Positions 1 to 9,867 of a DNA stretch of 64,000 nt are shown here, piece after piece. Under the pieces are notes generated by a model, which saw only the letters and a list, made by a program, of their open reading frames with translations, was not told where the DNA came from and searched no databases. Position 1 is the first letter of the stretch. Each line of letters opens with the position of its first letter. The stretch lies in assembly GCF_009870125.1 (NCBI RefSeq), contig NC_046679.1, positions 22,630,001 to 22,694,000 on the forward strand, read 5' to 3'. The stretch is from Drosophila pseudoobscura (taxonomy: Eukaryota; Arthropoda; Insecta; Diptera; Drosophilidae). Position numbers and translations under genes: made by a program.

Positions 1-448
1 GTTCCTCCGCCCACGGGGCTCGTTGAAACATCATTTACGTTATAATTCTTATTGAAATACACATTTGAATTAACAGCTCAGCGGTGGGGTTGAGGCGACT
101 GGGGAATGGGGACAGTTGTGTTGTGGCAGGATCTATGGGATGGCTCGGATGGGTGGCTGGGTCGTGGAGGTAGGAGGTAGGAGGATGGAACGGAAGGCTT
201 AATGAATTCATGTTCGGACAGGCTGTACAGCCCCCCGTACAGGCCGTGTACTGGCAATCCCGTCGAAACATTGCTCCGCCGTTGCTCTTTCGCTGGTTTC
301 TTTTTCCCCCTCCTGTATTTTTAATTATACACACGTCGGAGCCATTACATTTCATTCGGGCATTGTTGTCGCTGGCCCCATCAGCCGCCTCGGTGCTTGG
401 GAGGTGACCTGTCCTGGTCGAACGACTCCTCTCCTCCTGCCCTGTCAG
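1..448. other. Unassigned sequence at the left edge
   Basis: I see no convincing coding exon here. The right end, about 425-448, is a pyrimidine-rich tract ending in CAG that reads as a 3' splice acceptor for the possible exon that follows. The stretch may therefore be the last intron of a gene starting left of the window. Short open frames exist but show no recognisable motif. Confidence 0.3.
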
Positions 449-640
449 TTACCTGCCAACGGCAGCAGAGCAGCAGTAGTATCATCAGACATTTTGGGCT
501 CCTACTCGGAAATCCCGCACTCCGAGCCCATCATCAGGAGCATCGCTCAGGAGGAGGAGGAGGAGGAACAGGAGCAGAACAGCATCGCCATCATCGATGC
601 CAAGAGGCAAACGAATTTCCAGCCAAAATGTTTGGTTTAA
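449..640 (+). CDS. Possible terminal coding exon of an unidentified upstream gene
   Basis: Directly after a good acceptor (pyrimidine tract plus CAG ending at 448), a frame stays open for 63 codons to a TAA at 638-640. The peptide is polar, with a run of glutamates about two thirds along and a C-terminal Cys-Leu-Val. Codons in the middle look like ordinary fly coding sequence. I do not recognise the protein. The last four residues (KCLV) only loosely resemble a prenylation box. The overlapping frame +1 is also open and GAG/CAG repeats inflate open frames, so this may be untranslated. It cannot be joined to CtsF: the frame closes and no strong donor follows. Inference only. Confidence 0.3.
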   Translation, partial: LPANGSRAAVVSSDILGSYSEIPHSEPIIRSIAQEEEEEEQEQNSIAIIDAKRQTNFQPKCLV

Positions 641-2391
641 TTGGTTTTGTGTTCGGCATTGAATGGTTTATGTGCCCTGCCGCATGTGTCTTCCACTGTG
701 TTATTGTTGGGATCTGATCTGCCTTTAGGGTGGTGGTGCTGGCACACACTCGTCCGTCGTAGGGTTTTCTTTGGTGCAAGTTTTCCGGCATCCGTTTGTG
801 CCGTGTGTCCCGTGTGTGTGTCTTTCTGTCAATTTTGGTAATGTAAATTCCGACTTGTCTTTGTTTCATTTGCATTTATATGTAATTTATGTGCCAGGTT
901 CCACACTCGCATTCCATCTGCCCCCTCCATCAAGGACTGTCGGTCACAGGACTGATGTGGCGACAGCTGTGTGTCCCTCTGTCTGTCATCCTGTTCGCAA
1001 TGGATAAGTGTATCTATTTCGGTTAATTAGCAAGAGGATTAACGAGCTCAAAGATACAATATAAGACATACACGAGTACAGTAGAGGGCAAAGTGGGTGG
1101 GAAGGCAATGTAGTTTGACTTGCGCCCTGTGTGCTCTTTGGCGGCTTATGCTTGTATCTGTTGGATCCTTTTATATGTTATTCCAGCTCATTTAGAATGA
1201 TGGACCGCATATACAGCATATATGTGCATTCCCCATAGGACTAATAATGTTATTCATACTGGTTTCTTATGCTTTAAGCCTTAAGTAATGAGCCTTGGCC
1301 ATTGAGATACTCATGGCTTGAGATGAAAAGCTAAATTACACTACAAATCGTATCTAGATGGCACTATTTGTGCCAAAACGATGCCCAACAATCCAAACTA
1401 AAGCATAGTTCTATCGCTTTCACTGCATGCCTTTTCCGTAAGGCTATTTCTGTCTTTCAGATAAGAGAGACAGTCAAGTGGACAATTATGGGCAATCTTG
1501 AATAAATCTCACAGATTTGCTTGTTTAGATCGATGTAAATTAGTATTAGTATTATTATTGATAGGTTTTGCTTGATACTCGTCAATGGGGGGCTTTTGAG
1601 GTCACTGATTACGAATTTGTATCGAGTTCTTCTCCCTTCAAAAGATCTATTTAAAGGGGGAAGATGTAGATGTAGCAAGTCCGGGGAGTTATTCGTTTTA
1701 AGTGAATCCGGCCTTTGAATTTTTGAAAACTGACATCAAATTCGTAATTATTGACCACGAGTGACGAGTTTCAAGCAAATCCGATCAACTTTTCAAAAGA
1801 GTTTCCGCCAATAAAGGTTTTTTTGTGGTTAGAATAAAACCTTACGTGATGGAGAAAATCTGAATCGTGTTCAGGACCCTAAAATATGTGGGGATGGGAT
1901 AATCTAGTCAGCCGCGCCCTTTTTTTTTAATTTCGTCAGAGAACTTGCCATAGCCTGCCTGTAGAGTAACTCATGTACATTTTTCTACAGTTCCACAGTT
2001 GAACTGACCATTGTTGAACTCTAAACAATAAACAATATGGATTATGTATCGCAGAGTACTCATATGTGGTGGCTTTAACTTTCCTATCCTACAAGATCTC
2101 AAGCCCACAGCCTACTTTTTACTTTCTATAACGCAAATCCTCTGGAAAAACTATTCCTACAAACATAAACACACATCAAAGTCATCGGGAAATCAGTCAC
2201 TATAGTTTTATTGAAGGATCTATTCAAAATTCATTCACTTCGAAACGTTAGACACGGGCAGGAGAAATCTAGAAAACTAGGAAATACTTTACACCAAAAT
2301 ATTTCAACGGTGCGTATGGTGATTCCTCCAGCAAAATATAACCTCTAGATATAGATATTTATTCACTGAAAGTAGAAGAATAAAGCTCAAG
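641..2391. other. Non-coding stretch, no gene seen
   Basis: This is AT-rich to mixed sequence without a supported ORF. AATAAA-type hexamers occur near 1810 and 2028 and could end a transcript from the left, which would make part of this 3' UTR. It could also be upstream or intronic sequence of CtsF, whose N-terminal exons are not identified in the window. No repeat structure was recognised. Confidence 0.4.
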
Positions 2392-2640
2392 ATGAAACCT
2401 TCCGCTTTGAGTGCGTGCATTCGACAGATTTGGATCATGTCCGGATGGTTGCGTCACGAGGCAGCGGCCGCCGCTGGCATGATAGTGTTGCGGCGGGAAA
2501 AGGAACAATCGACGGAGGACAATCAAGGCGAGGTGCCCGAGGCTGAGGCGGTCGGCCAAGTGGGCGTCGATACCGAGGGAAAGCCGCACAAAGTGCGCAT
2601 TCTTGACGACTACGTAGTGCCCTTTGAGTGCGGTCTCTGA
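2392..2640 (+). CDS. Small predicted protein, 82 aa, unknown function
   Basis: The ORF starts at an ATG with a favourable CAAG context and ends at TGA 2638-2640. The N-terminal 35 residues are basic, hydrophobic and alanine-rich (Arg, Trp, Ile and Ala, with few acidic residues). The second half is acidic and polar and ends with a short hydrophobic stretch and a Cys-Gly-Leu tail. The charge switch could suit a mitochondrial targeting segment, but that is speculation. Codon choice in the second half is GC-ending, as in the neighbouring real genes. It lies 425 bp before the first visible CtsF exon on the same strand. No good donor links the two frames, so I treat it as an independent small gene or a chance ORF. 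I do not recognise the family. Confidence 0.4.
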   Translation: MKPSALSACIRQIWIMSGWLRHEAAAAAGMIVLRREKEQSTEDNQGEVPEAEAVGQVGVDTEGKPHKVRILDDYVVPFECGL

Positions 2641-3065
2641 TTTGACTGTACTCTATTTTAGGGTGTGGTGTGCAACCGTTATTCATTTCACCTTTTGATA
2701 GTGTGTACACACCGCGCACAAGTTATCCGATTCGATAGTCTCTGGATACCGATAACCAGTATCAACCGAGCCAATGTCCCTCCACACCCAGAGCTGCGAT
2801 CACAATTAATGTTATAATTTGATGAAAATGTTAAAAAAAAATTTGATGTTATTAAAAGAAAGTTTTTAAGTGGCAACATTGTGGCATTTTGGGGTTCCCA
2901 TAATTCGATTTCAGTTAAGAATATCCTGGAGTATGTTCTCATTAATCATGTTCATTGGGCAACCACCTACGATTTCCAGGGATTGGGAGGCCACACACTT
3001 CTTCATTGAAAGTGTTAGAGCTATCCAATACTAAGCCATTTCCCTGCTTCGCCTCCTTCTTTCAG
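2641..3065. other. CtsF: Probable intron/upstream sequence before the first visible CtsF exon
   Basis: No coding potential is seen. It ends in a pyrimidine-rich tract and CAG at 3063-3065, which is the acceptor for the exon at 3066. The upstream donor could not be placed. Confidence 0.5.
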
Positions 3066-4597
3066 TTCGTGCGCAGCAAGCGTGGCCTGAATGATGTACC
3101 CCTGGGTGGCAGCAAGCCCTTCGATGCGCAGCAAGCAGAGGAGCAGCTCCAGCGCACCCTGGACAAGCTAACAGCCGGCGAGGGACCTCATTACAAGTGA
3201 GAATCATTGACAAACCCAATCCAAAGGGGGATTTAATCAACTGTCAATCCGTTACAGAATCGTGAAAGTCTACACGGCCTCGCGTCAGTTGGTGTCGGGC
3301 ACTTTGACTCGCATCGACGCCGACCTCATCGACGGCAACACGGATGAGCAACACCGCTGCATCGTCGAGATCTGGGCAAAGCCGTGGCTGGAGCAGGGAC
3401 ACGACATCACCTTCAAGTGCCGCAACCAGAAGGTGGTGCAGGCCCGTCACAGCCGCTCCGTGGAGTGGGCCGAGAAGAAGACGCACAAGAAGCACAGCCA
3501 CAGCCACCATGCGCTGGACAAGGTGGACCATCTGTTCCACAAGTTTCAGATCCGGTTCGGGCGTCGCTACGACAACACGGCAGAGCGCCAGATGAGGCTG
3601 CGCATCTTCCGGCAGAACCTGAAGACCATCGAGGAGCTGAACACCAACGAGATGGGCAGCGCCAAGTACGGCATCACGGAGTTCGCGGACATGACCAGCA
3701 CGGAGTACAAGGAGCGCACCGGTCTCTGGCAGCGCGACGAGCAGAAGCCCACGGGCGGGGCGCCAGCCGTTGTGCCGGCCTATGAGGGGGAGTTTCCCAA
3801 GGAGTTCGACTGGAGGCAGAAGAATGCCGTCACCCCGGTGAAGAATCAGGGCTCCTGCGGCTCCTGCTGGGCCTTCAGTGTGACCGGCAACATCGAGGGC
3901 CTGTATGCCGTGAAGACGGGCGAGCTAAAGGAGTTCTCCGAGCAGGAGCTCCTCGACTGTGATACCACAGACAGTGCCTGCAATGGCGGACTCATGGACA
4001 ATGCCTACAAGTAAGTGATGGCTGAGCGAAGACATCTACGCATTGATGCTCACGCTTCCTTCATTTTCTGTGCCCTAGAGCGATTAAGGACATTGGCGGC
4101 TTGGAGTACGAGGCCGAGTATCCCTATGAGGCCAAGAAGCAGCAGTGCCACTTCAACAGGACGCTCTCCCATGTCCAGGTCTCTGGATTTGTGGATCTGC
4201 CCAAGGGCAACGAAACGGCCATGCAGGAATGGCTCCTCACCCACGGACCCATCTCGATTGGTAAGTGATTGATGGAGATTGATTGTCATCAAGCAAACAG
4301 CATTCTCATCTCACGTATCCTCTGGTTCCAGGCCTCAATGCCAATGCCATGCAGTTCTATCGCGGCGGCGTCTCCCATCCCTGGAAGGCCTTGTGCTCCA
4401 AGAAGAACCTCGACCATGGCGTGCTCATTGTGGGCTACGGCGTCTCCGACTATCCCAACTTCCACAAGACCCTGCCCTATTGGATCGTGAAGAACTCGTG
4501 GGGACCGCGCTGGGGCGAGCAGGGCTACTACCGCGTCTATCGCGGCGACAACACCTGCGGCGTCAGCGAAATGGCCACCTCCGCAGTGTTGGCCTAA
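3066..4597 (+). CDS. CtsF: Cathepsin F-like lysosomal cysteine protease (CG12163 orthologue), 3' exons
   Basis: Papain-family (C1A) endopeptidase. Exons are 3066-3196, 3258-4010, 4079-4260 and 4332-4597, joined by GT-AG introns of 61-71 bp, giving about 443 residues ending at TAA 4595-4597. In order they encode a cystatin-like segment (exon 1 and the start of exon 2, with GEGPHYK and an IWAKPWL-type strand), a His/Lys-rich linker, an I29 inhibitor prodomain with an ERFNIN-like helix (ERQMRLRIF), and the mature protease starting near FDWRQK. The catalytic Cys is in GSCGSCWAF (codon 3865-3867), His in LDHGV (4415-4417) and Asn in KNSWGPRWG (4493-4495), so the triad is intact. A cystatin-like segment ahead of the protease is typical of cathepsin F. 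The exon at 3066 opens in mid-protein, so the signal peptide and N-terminus lie in exons I could not identify, perhaps left of the window. Confidence 0.93.
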
Positions 4598-4887
4598 TCC
4601 CCGACGGCGGCCACGACCACCCCGTCAACCCGTCACCCCGTCATGTATGACTATATGTATATCTAGGTTAATATTCGAGCCATTCAGCAAGACAGAAGAT
4701 ATCTATCTTGGAGCTTCTACTTTGTGTACTTTCCGTTTCAATGTTCAGCGACAGACGCAACGAGCATATCGTTTAGTTTCATGCGAGCTTCATGCGATTC
4801 AATGTAAACAGTATAATCATTTCGAACATCTGTAATCTCACGACAAATTCAGCATCCCTCTCCCACATAAAGCAGCTTATAAACTGA

Positions 4888-4893
4888 AATAAA
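4888..4893 (+). terminator. CtsF: AATAAA polyadenylation signal of CtsF
   Basis: This canonical hexamer lies 290 nt after the CtsF stop codon and is the first canonical signal downstream. It implies a 3' UTR of roughly 310 nt. Confidence 0.65.
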
Positions 4894-5291
4894 TTTAAAC
4901 TACGAATTGTACGAGGAATCAGAGACTCATTCTCATTCTGAGATGGATAAAAGGTGTGGCGGGCATGGGCCCCTAATCGATGCCAGCCTTGGTGCATGCA
5001 ACAGTTGGCTGTGGGACAGTGGTGCGAGAAGGGAAGGGAAAGGGATGAAAATGGAAAGGTCAGGAAAACAGAAACTGGAATTCTGTTTAATATTAAATGT
5101 AGAGCTTTCGGTTCCACAATGGGAACTCTGGTCTTCCCTATGGCTATGGTGTCTCCTCAGCGCACAGGCTGCGACCTCATGGAAGAGAGACAGAGAGCAG
5201 ATCTCCTGATCATCTCCTGAATTGTAAACTGTTAGAGATATATGTACATCAGGAAACATCCGAACACATCCTATGCGAATCCCTTGCACTC

Positions 5292-5299
5292 TATAAAAG
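5292..5299 (+). promoter_or_regulatory. TATA-box-like sequence upstream of rtp
   Basis: TATAAAAG matches the TATA consensus on the strand of rtp. It lies 520 bp before the rtp start codon, so it would imply a long leader or an unannotated 5' exon. It may be fortuitous. Confidence 0.3.
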
Positions 5300-5660
5300 G
5301 AGATCTCTTCATATTCGGGGAAGCCAAAGTGCCCCTCACAGGGTTTGGAAAATATAACCCTAGTCCTGATCGAAAGCCTAAACACACAGGGATCTTTCAC
5401 ATAATCCTTGTAATAAGGGGGATCAGCCCTGATGACATCGGACATGACACTGCAGCTCCGGAGAGGAAGACTGTCTGGAATCTTGAAACAACTTTATTTT
5501 TGTGCCTGCCGCAGCTTCGTATGAACTCTCTCTTGAGTTTCTGGCTCGATTGGATGGGTAATGCAGAAATGCTGTGGTGCCTGAGGAGAATTTGAATATC
5601 TACTAAATTTCGCATGCCTTTTATGCAAACTGTCAACCCACTGTGCAGCCGTGCAATATG

Positions 5661-5673
5661 CTAATTAGATTTA
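5661..5673 (+). promoter_or_regulatory. rtp: RCSI/P3-like homeodomain site in the rtp proximal promoter
   Basis: CTAATTAGATTTA matches the photoreceptor RCSI/P3 palindrome (TAATYNRATTA) at all but the last base. It lies 139 bp before the rtp ATG. Fly photoreceptor genes carry such sites in their proximal promoters, where Pph13, Otd or Pax6 bind. The match is seen in the sequence; the function here is inferred. Confidence 0.4.
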
Positions 5674-5811
5674 GACCACCAGGGCCAGCCCATTGGCGCA
5701 ATGGCCCAATGGAAGCCACACAAGACTCTGGTTTCTGGTGCGGAACAAGCAAAGCTCAGTAGCAGCTTGGAGCGCATCACGAACAGTGGACGGTGGACAG
5801 TGGCAGAAGCA

Positions 5812-6534
5812 ATGGCCATGGACGACTACGACGATGACAGTAAGTGAACGAAGGACGCGACGTCCAGTAGGCAGCAGAGTGAGCCAATCCCATCCGCCCT
5901 TTTAGTGAGCAGCGTGGGCGTGACCACGGCACGCATCGAGAACCAGCATCAACAGCACCACCAGGGCCAGCATGGACACGGACACGGATATGGCCAGGGT
6001 CAGAGTCAGTACAGTGCGGGCGCCGTGAAGGTGGGCGGCTGGCGGTACGAGGATGCCAGTCGCTACATCGGGGAGTGGAATCAGCTGGGCCAGAAGCACG
6101 GCATTGGCCATCTGCAGTTTGCCGACGGCACACGCTACGATGGTCAGTTCCAGGAGGGCCTCAGCCAGGGCGTGGGCTGCCTCTGGTTTCCCGATGGCGC
6201 CAAGTGAGTCTCGCAATGAAATCTATAGTCCAATCCCAACGATGCAACGATCTCTGTGGCTTGCAGATATGAGGGCGAGTTCCATCAGGGATGGTTCCAC
6301 GGCAATGGGATCTTCTGGCGCGCCGATGGCATGAAGTACGAGGGTGAGTTCCGTGGCGGCAAGATCTGGGGACTGGGACTGCTCACATTTCAGGACTTTA
6401 CGCACGGATTTCCGCGTAACGAGGGCTTCTTCCAGGACTGCCGCTTCATGCGACGACGACGCTGTCCCGAGGTGGTGCAGCGGGCCCAGAAGTGCGCTCT
6501 CCTGGCCCGCTCCCAGTGCGAGCATCCGTATTGA
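5812..6534 (+). CDS. rtp: Retinophilin, MORN-repeat protein (MORN4 orthologue)
   Basis: Exons are 5812-5839, 5906-6203 and 6267-6534, with GT-AG introns of 66 and 63 bp, giving 197 residues. After an acidic start (DDYDDD) comes a Gln/His/Gly-rich linker, residues 22-44. Four MORN repeats follow with the YxGEWxxGxxxGxGxxxFADG pattern, beginning near residues 63, 87, 110 and 133. The conserved MORN4 tail (HGFPRNEGFFQD, then VVQRAQK) closes the protein. Length and tail match the retinophilin/MORN4 family. In Drosophila, retinophilin is a photoreceptor rhabdomere protein that works with the NINAC myosin III. The ATG at 5812 was chosen because it gives the family's short acidic first exon; a second in-frame ATG lies two codons later. 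The gene is convergent with Mms19, with 109 bp between stop codons. Confidence 0.93.
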
Positions 6535-6556
6535 ACTTGAGAGATGAGAGATGGCA

Positions 6557-6562
6557 AATAAA
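6557..6562 (+). terminator. rtp: AATAAA polyadenylation signal of rtp
   Basis: The hexamer is 23 nt after the rtp stop codon, giving a very short 3' UTR. It lies in the 109-bp gap before the end of convergent Mms19, so the two transcripts may overlap at their 3' ends. Confidence 0.65.
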
Positions 6563-6643
6563 CTCCCGTAGATCCTATGGATTGTGCGTTCTCTTGTTTC
6601 TTATTTCGCTTAAAATGTTAACAATAATTTGTTTGTTCCTTGG

Positions 6644-9600
6644 CTAATCTCCGTTGGCGGCTCCCACCAGGTACCAGGCATTCCTTGCCTGAACCGCCGT
6701 GTTCCTCACCAGACGCTTTGGATCGTCGAGGGCTGCGGCCAGGGCCAGCGTAACATCCACCTTGTGGGGCAGCAGGGCGAACGTTGGATACTTCGTTATG
6801 TCGTAGAGCAGCTGAAGGGCCGCGATCCGCACTTGCTGTAGGGTAAACGAAAACACAAAGATAGAGACCAACGTCAATCCCCTCTGGAGTCTACAGAGAG
6901 CGTCACTCACCATTGTATGCTGGGCCTTGTACTTGGATAGCTCCAGGCAACTGGGTATGAGATGGCCCAAATGCGCCTGGAAATACGCATCCTGCTGCTG
7001 CACAAAGCTCTCGCAGATACCCAGCGCAATGCACAAGGACTGCGCCTCATTGTGCTCCTCCAGGCTCCGGAAGAGCAGCGGTCCCAGCTGCTCGATATTC
7101 AGCTTGATCACCGCCTGGGGCGTGGCCTTCAGCACATAGACAAAGGCCTTCAGATGGTGCACGCAATAGTCGGCCAGCTTGCTGCCCATTTTGCCCATGA
7201 TGGTGTGGAAGAACTTTTGCTTGTACAGGAACTTGACGACCGGCAAATCCAGTTCGGGATATTCGGCTGCTATGATGTCAAAGCCCAAGGCAGCGGCAGT
7301 GCTCAGAGTGGGATGCTTGAGGAGATCCGACAGCTAACAAAAGATCGAAGTTGGGAAGAGGTTTAGTTCCAGTTTGTTGGCTGATTAAATCTTCCGTTTG
7401 CACTTACATCTCCCACAATGTCGGCGGCCTCATCGAAACCGGCCACCACCAGACCTTTGGCCACCCAGGCAAGGATCTCCACAGCCCGCACATCGCCCGT
7501 CTTGATGGCCTTCTTCAGTTGCTCGGTGATCTGCTTCACCTTGCTCCGGTTCCCCTTGGTGTTCTCCATTTTGTTCACCAAACTGCAGAGCAAATGGTGG
7601 GCAATCACGCGCAGCTGCTCGTTGTCGGTGGTCAGGGAGAGCTGGGTGAGATCGCTCAGCAGCCGCTCGAAGTGATCGTCCAGGCTTATGTCCTTGTGGA
7701 GGTAGCCCAGCAGACCCTTGGCGATGTACAGGTCCGCCGACTTCTGCAGCTGGAGCCCCGGCAGATACTCGCTGATGATGGCGCTCTGCTCGGAGAGTGG
7801 CAGCTGCTGGATGATGCGGCTCAGGGCTCCGGCAATCTGTTCCAGGGATTGCAGCGTAATATCCTTCGTCTGCTGGGCCAGCTCGATGAGCTGGTGCAGC
7901 AAATTTGACTGCTGCTGCAGGTCCACAATGAAGCGCTGATCCTCCTGCGTGAGGAGCGTGTTGAGCGCCTCCAGAGCCAGCAGCCGCACAGGCTCTGGGT
8001 TGTCGGGCTTGAACATCTGCGTCATGACGAGGTCCAAAATGCGTTGTGTAAATGCCATTTGGGGGATCAGCGGCAGCAGGTTGGTGTAGATCTTCCGCTT
8101 GATGAAGTTCGAGAAGATCTCAAAGTTCCGAATGCCAATGTCGATGAAGTTCGCCTGCAGCTCCACCGGCTGCAGGGCTCCCAGGCCGACCGTGAGCACG
8201 GTGAAGTCCAGGTCGATGGTGGGATGGCTGATCAGCTGCACCAGTGCCTTGTATACCAGGGCCCGCTGTGCCTCACTCAGCACCGGGGCGCATTCGTTAA
8301 GTACAGACAGGGCTGCCTTCTGCAGCTCGAGGTCCTCCTTCTTGGCATCGAAGTCCTCTCGCTCGCACAGTCGAAGCGCTGCTATAACATCATCCAGCAG
8401 GGGCACGCTTATCGTGCTGTCCAGTTTCTGGAGGGACTCGCGCAGGGCGGCTAACTTGTACACCTGGGCGACAATCTGGTATATCTTGACGCGCTGGTCC
8501 GGGGGCGACGTACTGAGATCCGTGGCCTGCAGCTTGAGGAGGAAGCTGTTCAGGATCTTGTCGGCGGCAAACGGGGCATCTCCGGCCACGCACACCAGCG
8601 CAATGGCAGTGGCCGGATGGAAGAGCCGCTGATTCACGTCGCTCAACTGGGGTAACACCACGCCCAGCACAGAGGTCTGATAGCTGTGGCTAATGCTGGG
8701 CACATGGGCGGCTCGCTCCAGCAAGGCACCCAAGGCCTTGAGCGAGGCTCTTAGGATGTCCTCGTTGTCGGCGCCAGGAAAGGTTTCTGTCTTGAGCGCC
8801 TGCCAGATCTGATCAAAGTGCGGCTCCAGCACAGATGGGGGAAACTTTACGGCAGCTTGATGCTGGAATACAAATGGTAGCGCAGGTTAGTCGCTGTGAA
8901 GGTTGAATGAAGGTCGTTTGCTTGCCAGCAGCTCAATGGAGTCCAGTTTGGCCACCAGCAGCTCGCTCTCCAGCTTCTCCACGGCCAGGACGACCGTCCA
9001 CTCGGCAAACTCATTGTTGGCCACCAGACAGTTGGTCAGTTTGGCGGCCAACTGGTCGCGTGTGATGGCCGTGGGGTCCTGCTTGCTGGGATTGAAGTCG
9101 ATAGGGAAGTAGCAGGCGAAGATCTCGAACATTTCCTCGGCCAAATGCAGCAGCGGATAGTTGGCCATGAACTCGGGCATGAAACTGAAGATGATCTCCA
9201 GATTGCGGGGATCGCGCTCCCCATCGATGGAGTTGATCAGGCCGTACACAAAGTCACCAGCCATCGTCGTGAGCTCTGTCCAAAAAGACGGCGTATAAAA
9301 AGAGGGAAAATCGATCGGAGTCTCGTTCACATACCCTCCTTGAAGTTGAGCGTCAGGTACTTGAAGATGTTGAACAACTTGGTGCGGTCTCCACGCGTCT
9401 GCGACTGGCAGGTTGTGTGCTGGAAGAAGGCCTGTAGGATCAGTGGAACATTACCGGCTGGCAGAGCCTTCATGTGAACCATTGCATCAATACCATCGAT
9501 GATCGCCGGCATCACGTTGTGGTGATCCCGCAGTCGGTCCGTGTAGAAGGTGGTGAGGAACTCCAGCTGCTCCGCATTGAGCAAGTCCGCTGGCAGGGCA

Positions 9601-9867
9601 CACAGGACAGCGGACAACAAATTGGTGCCGGCCACGCGCTGCTCCATGTCTGGCGAGGACAGGGCAAAGCCCAACTCCTCCGCCAGCAGCGATATGTCAT
9701 ATCCGCCAGCGGCCAAATCTGGAAAAACAAAGAAACCCTCCGATGAGAACAGAAGCAGTCGGAGATATCAATGCCAACTTGCCCTTGGCGATTTTTGTGG
9801 CCTCCTTCTGAAGTTTCGCATCGCTTTTCAGAGCCTTCTCGAGGGTGGCGCGCGTGGGCGTTGTCAT
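6644..9867 (-). CDS. Mms19: MMS19, cytosolic iron-sulfur cluster targeting factor
   Basis: MMS19 is a HEAT-repeat adaptor of the CIA targeting complex that delivers Fe-S clusters to DNA-metabolism enzymes such as XPD. In Drosophila it also affects CAK activity. Minus-strand exons are 9867-9783, 9718-9335, 9275-8926, 8862-7408, 7333-6911 and 6835-6644, giving 962 residues, close to the known fly length. The N-terminal MMS19 domain carries the signature DRLRDHHNVMPAIIDGID, then GLINSIDGERDPRN and CYFPIDF. The C-terminal HEAT region runs from about residue 530 and ends in helical repeats (DVTLALAAALDDPKRLVRN). Three introns are GT-AG and two use apparent GC donors (see findings). The start at 9867 opens MTTPTRATLEKAL. 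I see no AATAAA right after the stop; a weaker AATAAG-type hexamer lies near 6600. Confidence 0.94.

Larger units (their letters stand above)
4900..5811. other. Intergenic region between CtsF and rtp, with rtp upstream control sequence
   Basis: No convincing gene is seen. A 170-codon open frame on the minus strand (5445-4933) has no recognisable domain and crosses the TATA-like sequence at 5292. The region contains a TATA-like box (5292-5299) and a homeodomain palindrome-like site (5661-5673), listed separately. Both could serve the retinophilin gene that starts at 5812. Confidence 0.5.

Noticed and set aside
1680..1960. AT-rich stretch with a transposon-like look right of the possible terminal exon
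   Set aside because: No repeats, inverted ends or coding remnant found.
4933..5445. 170-codon minus-strand open frame between CtsF and rtp
   Set aside because: No domain or codon bias. It crosses likely promoter sequence and ends in low-complexity Pro/Ser/Leu. Treated as chance.
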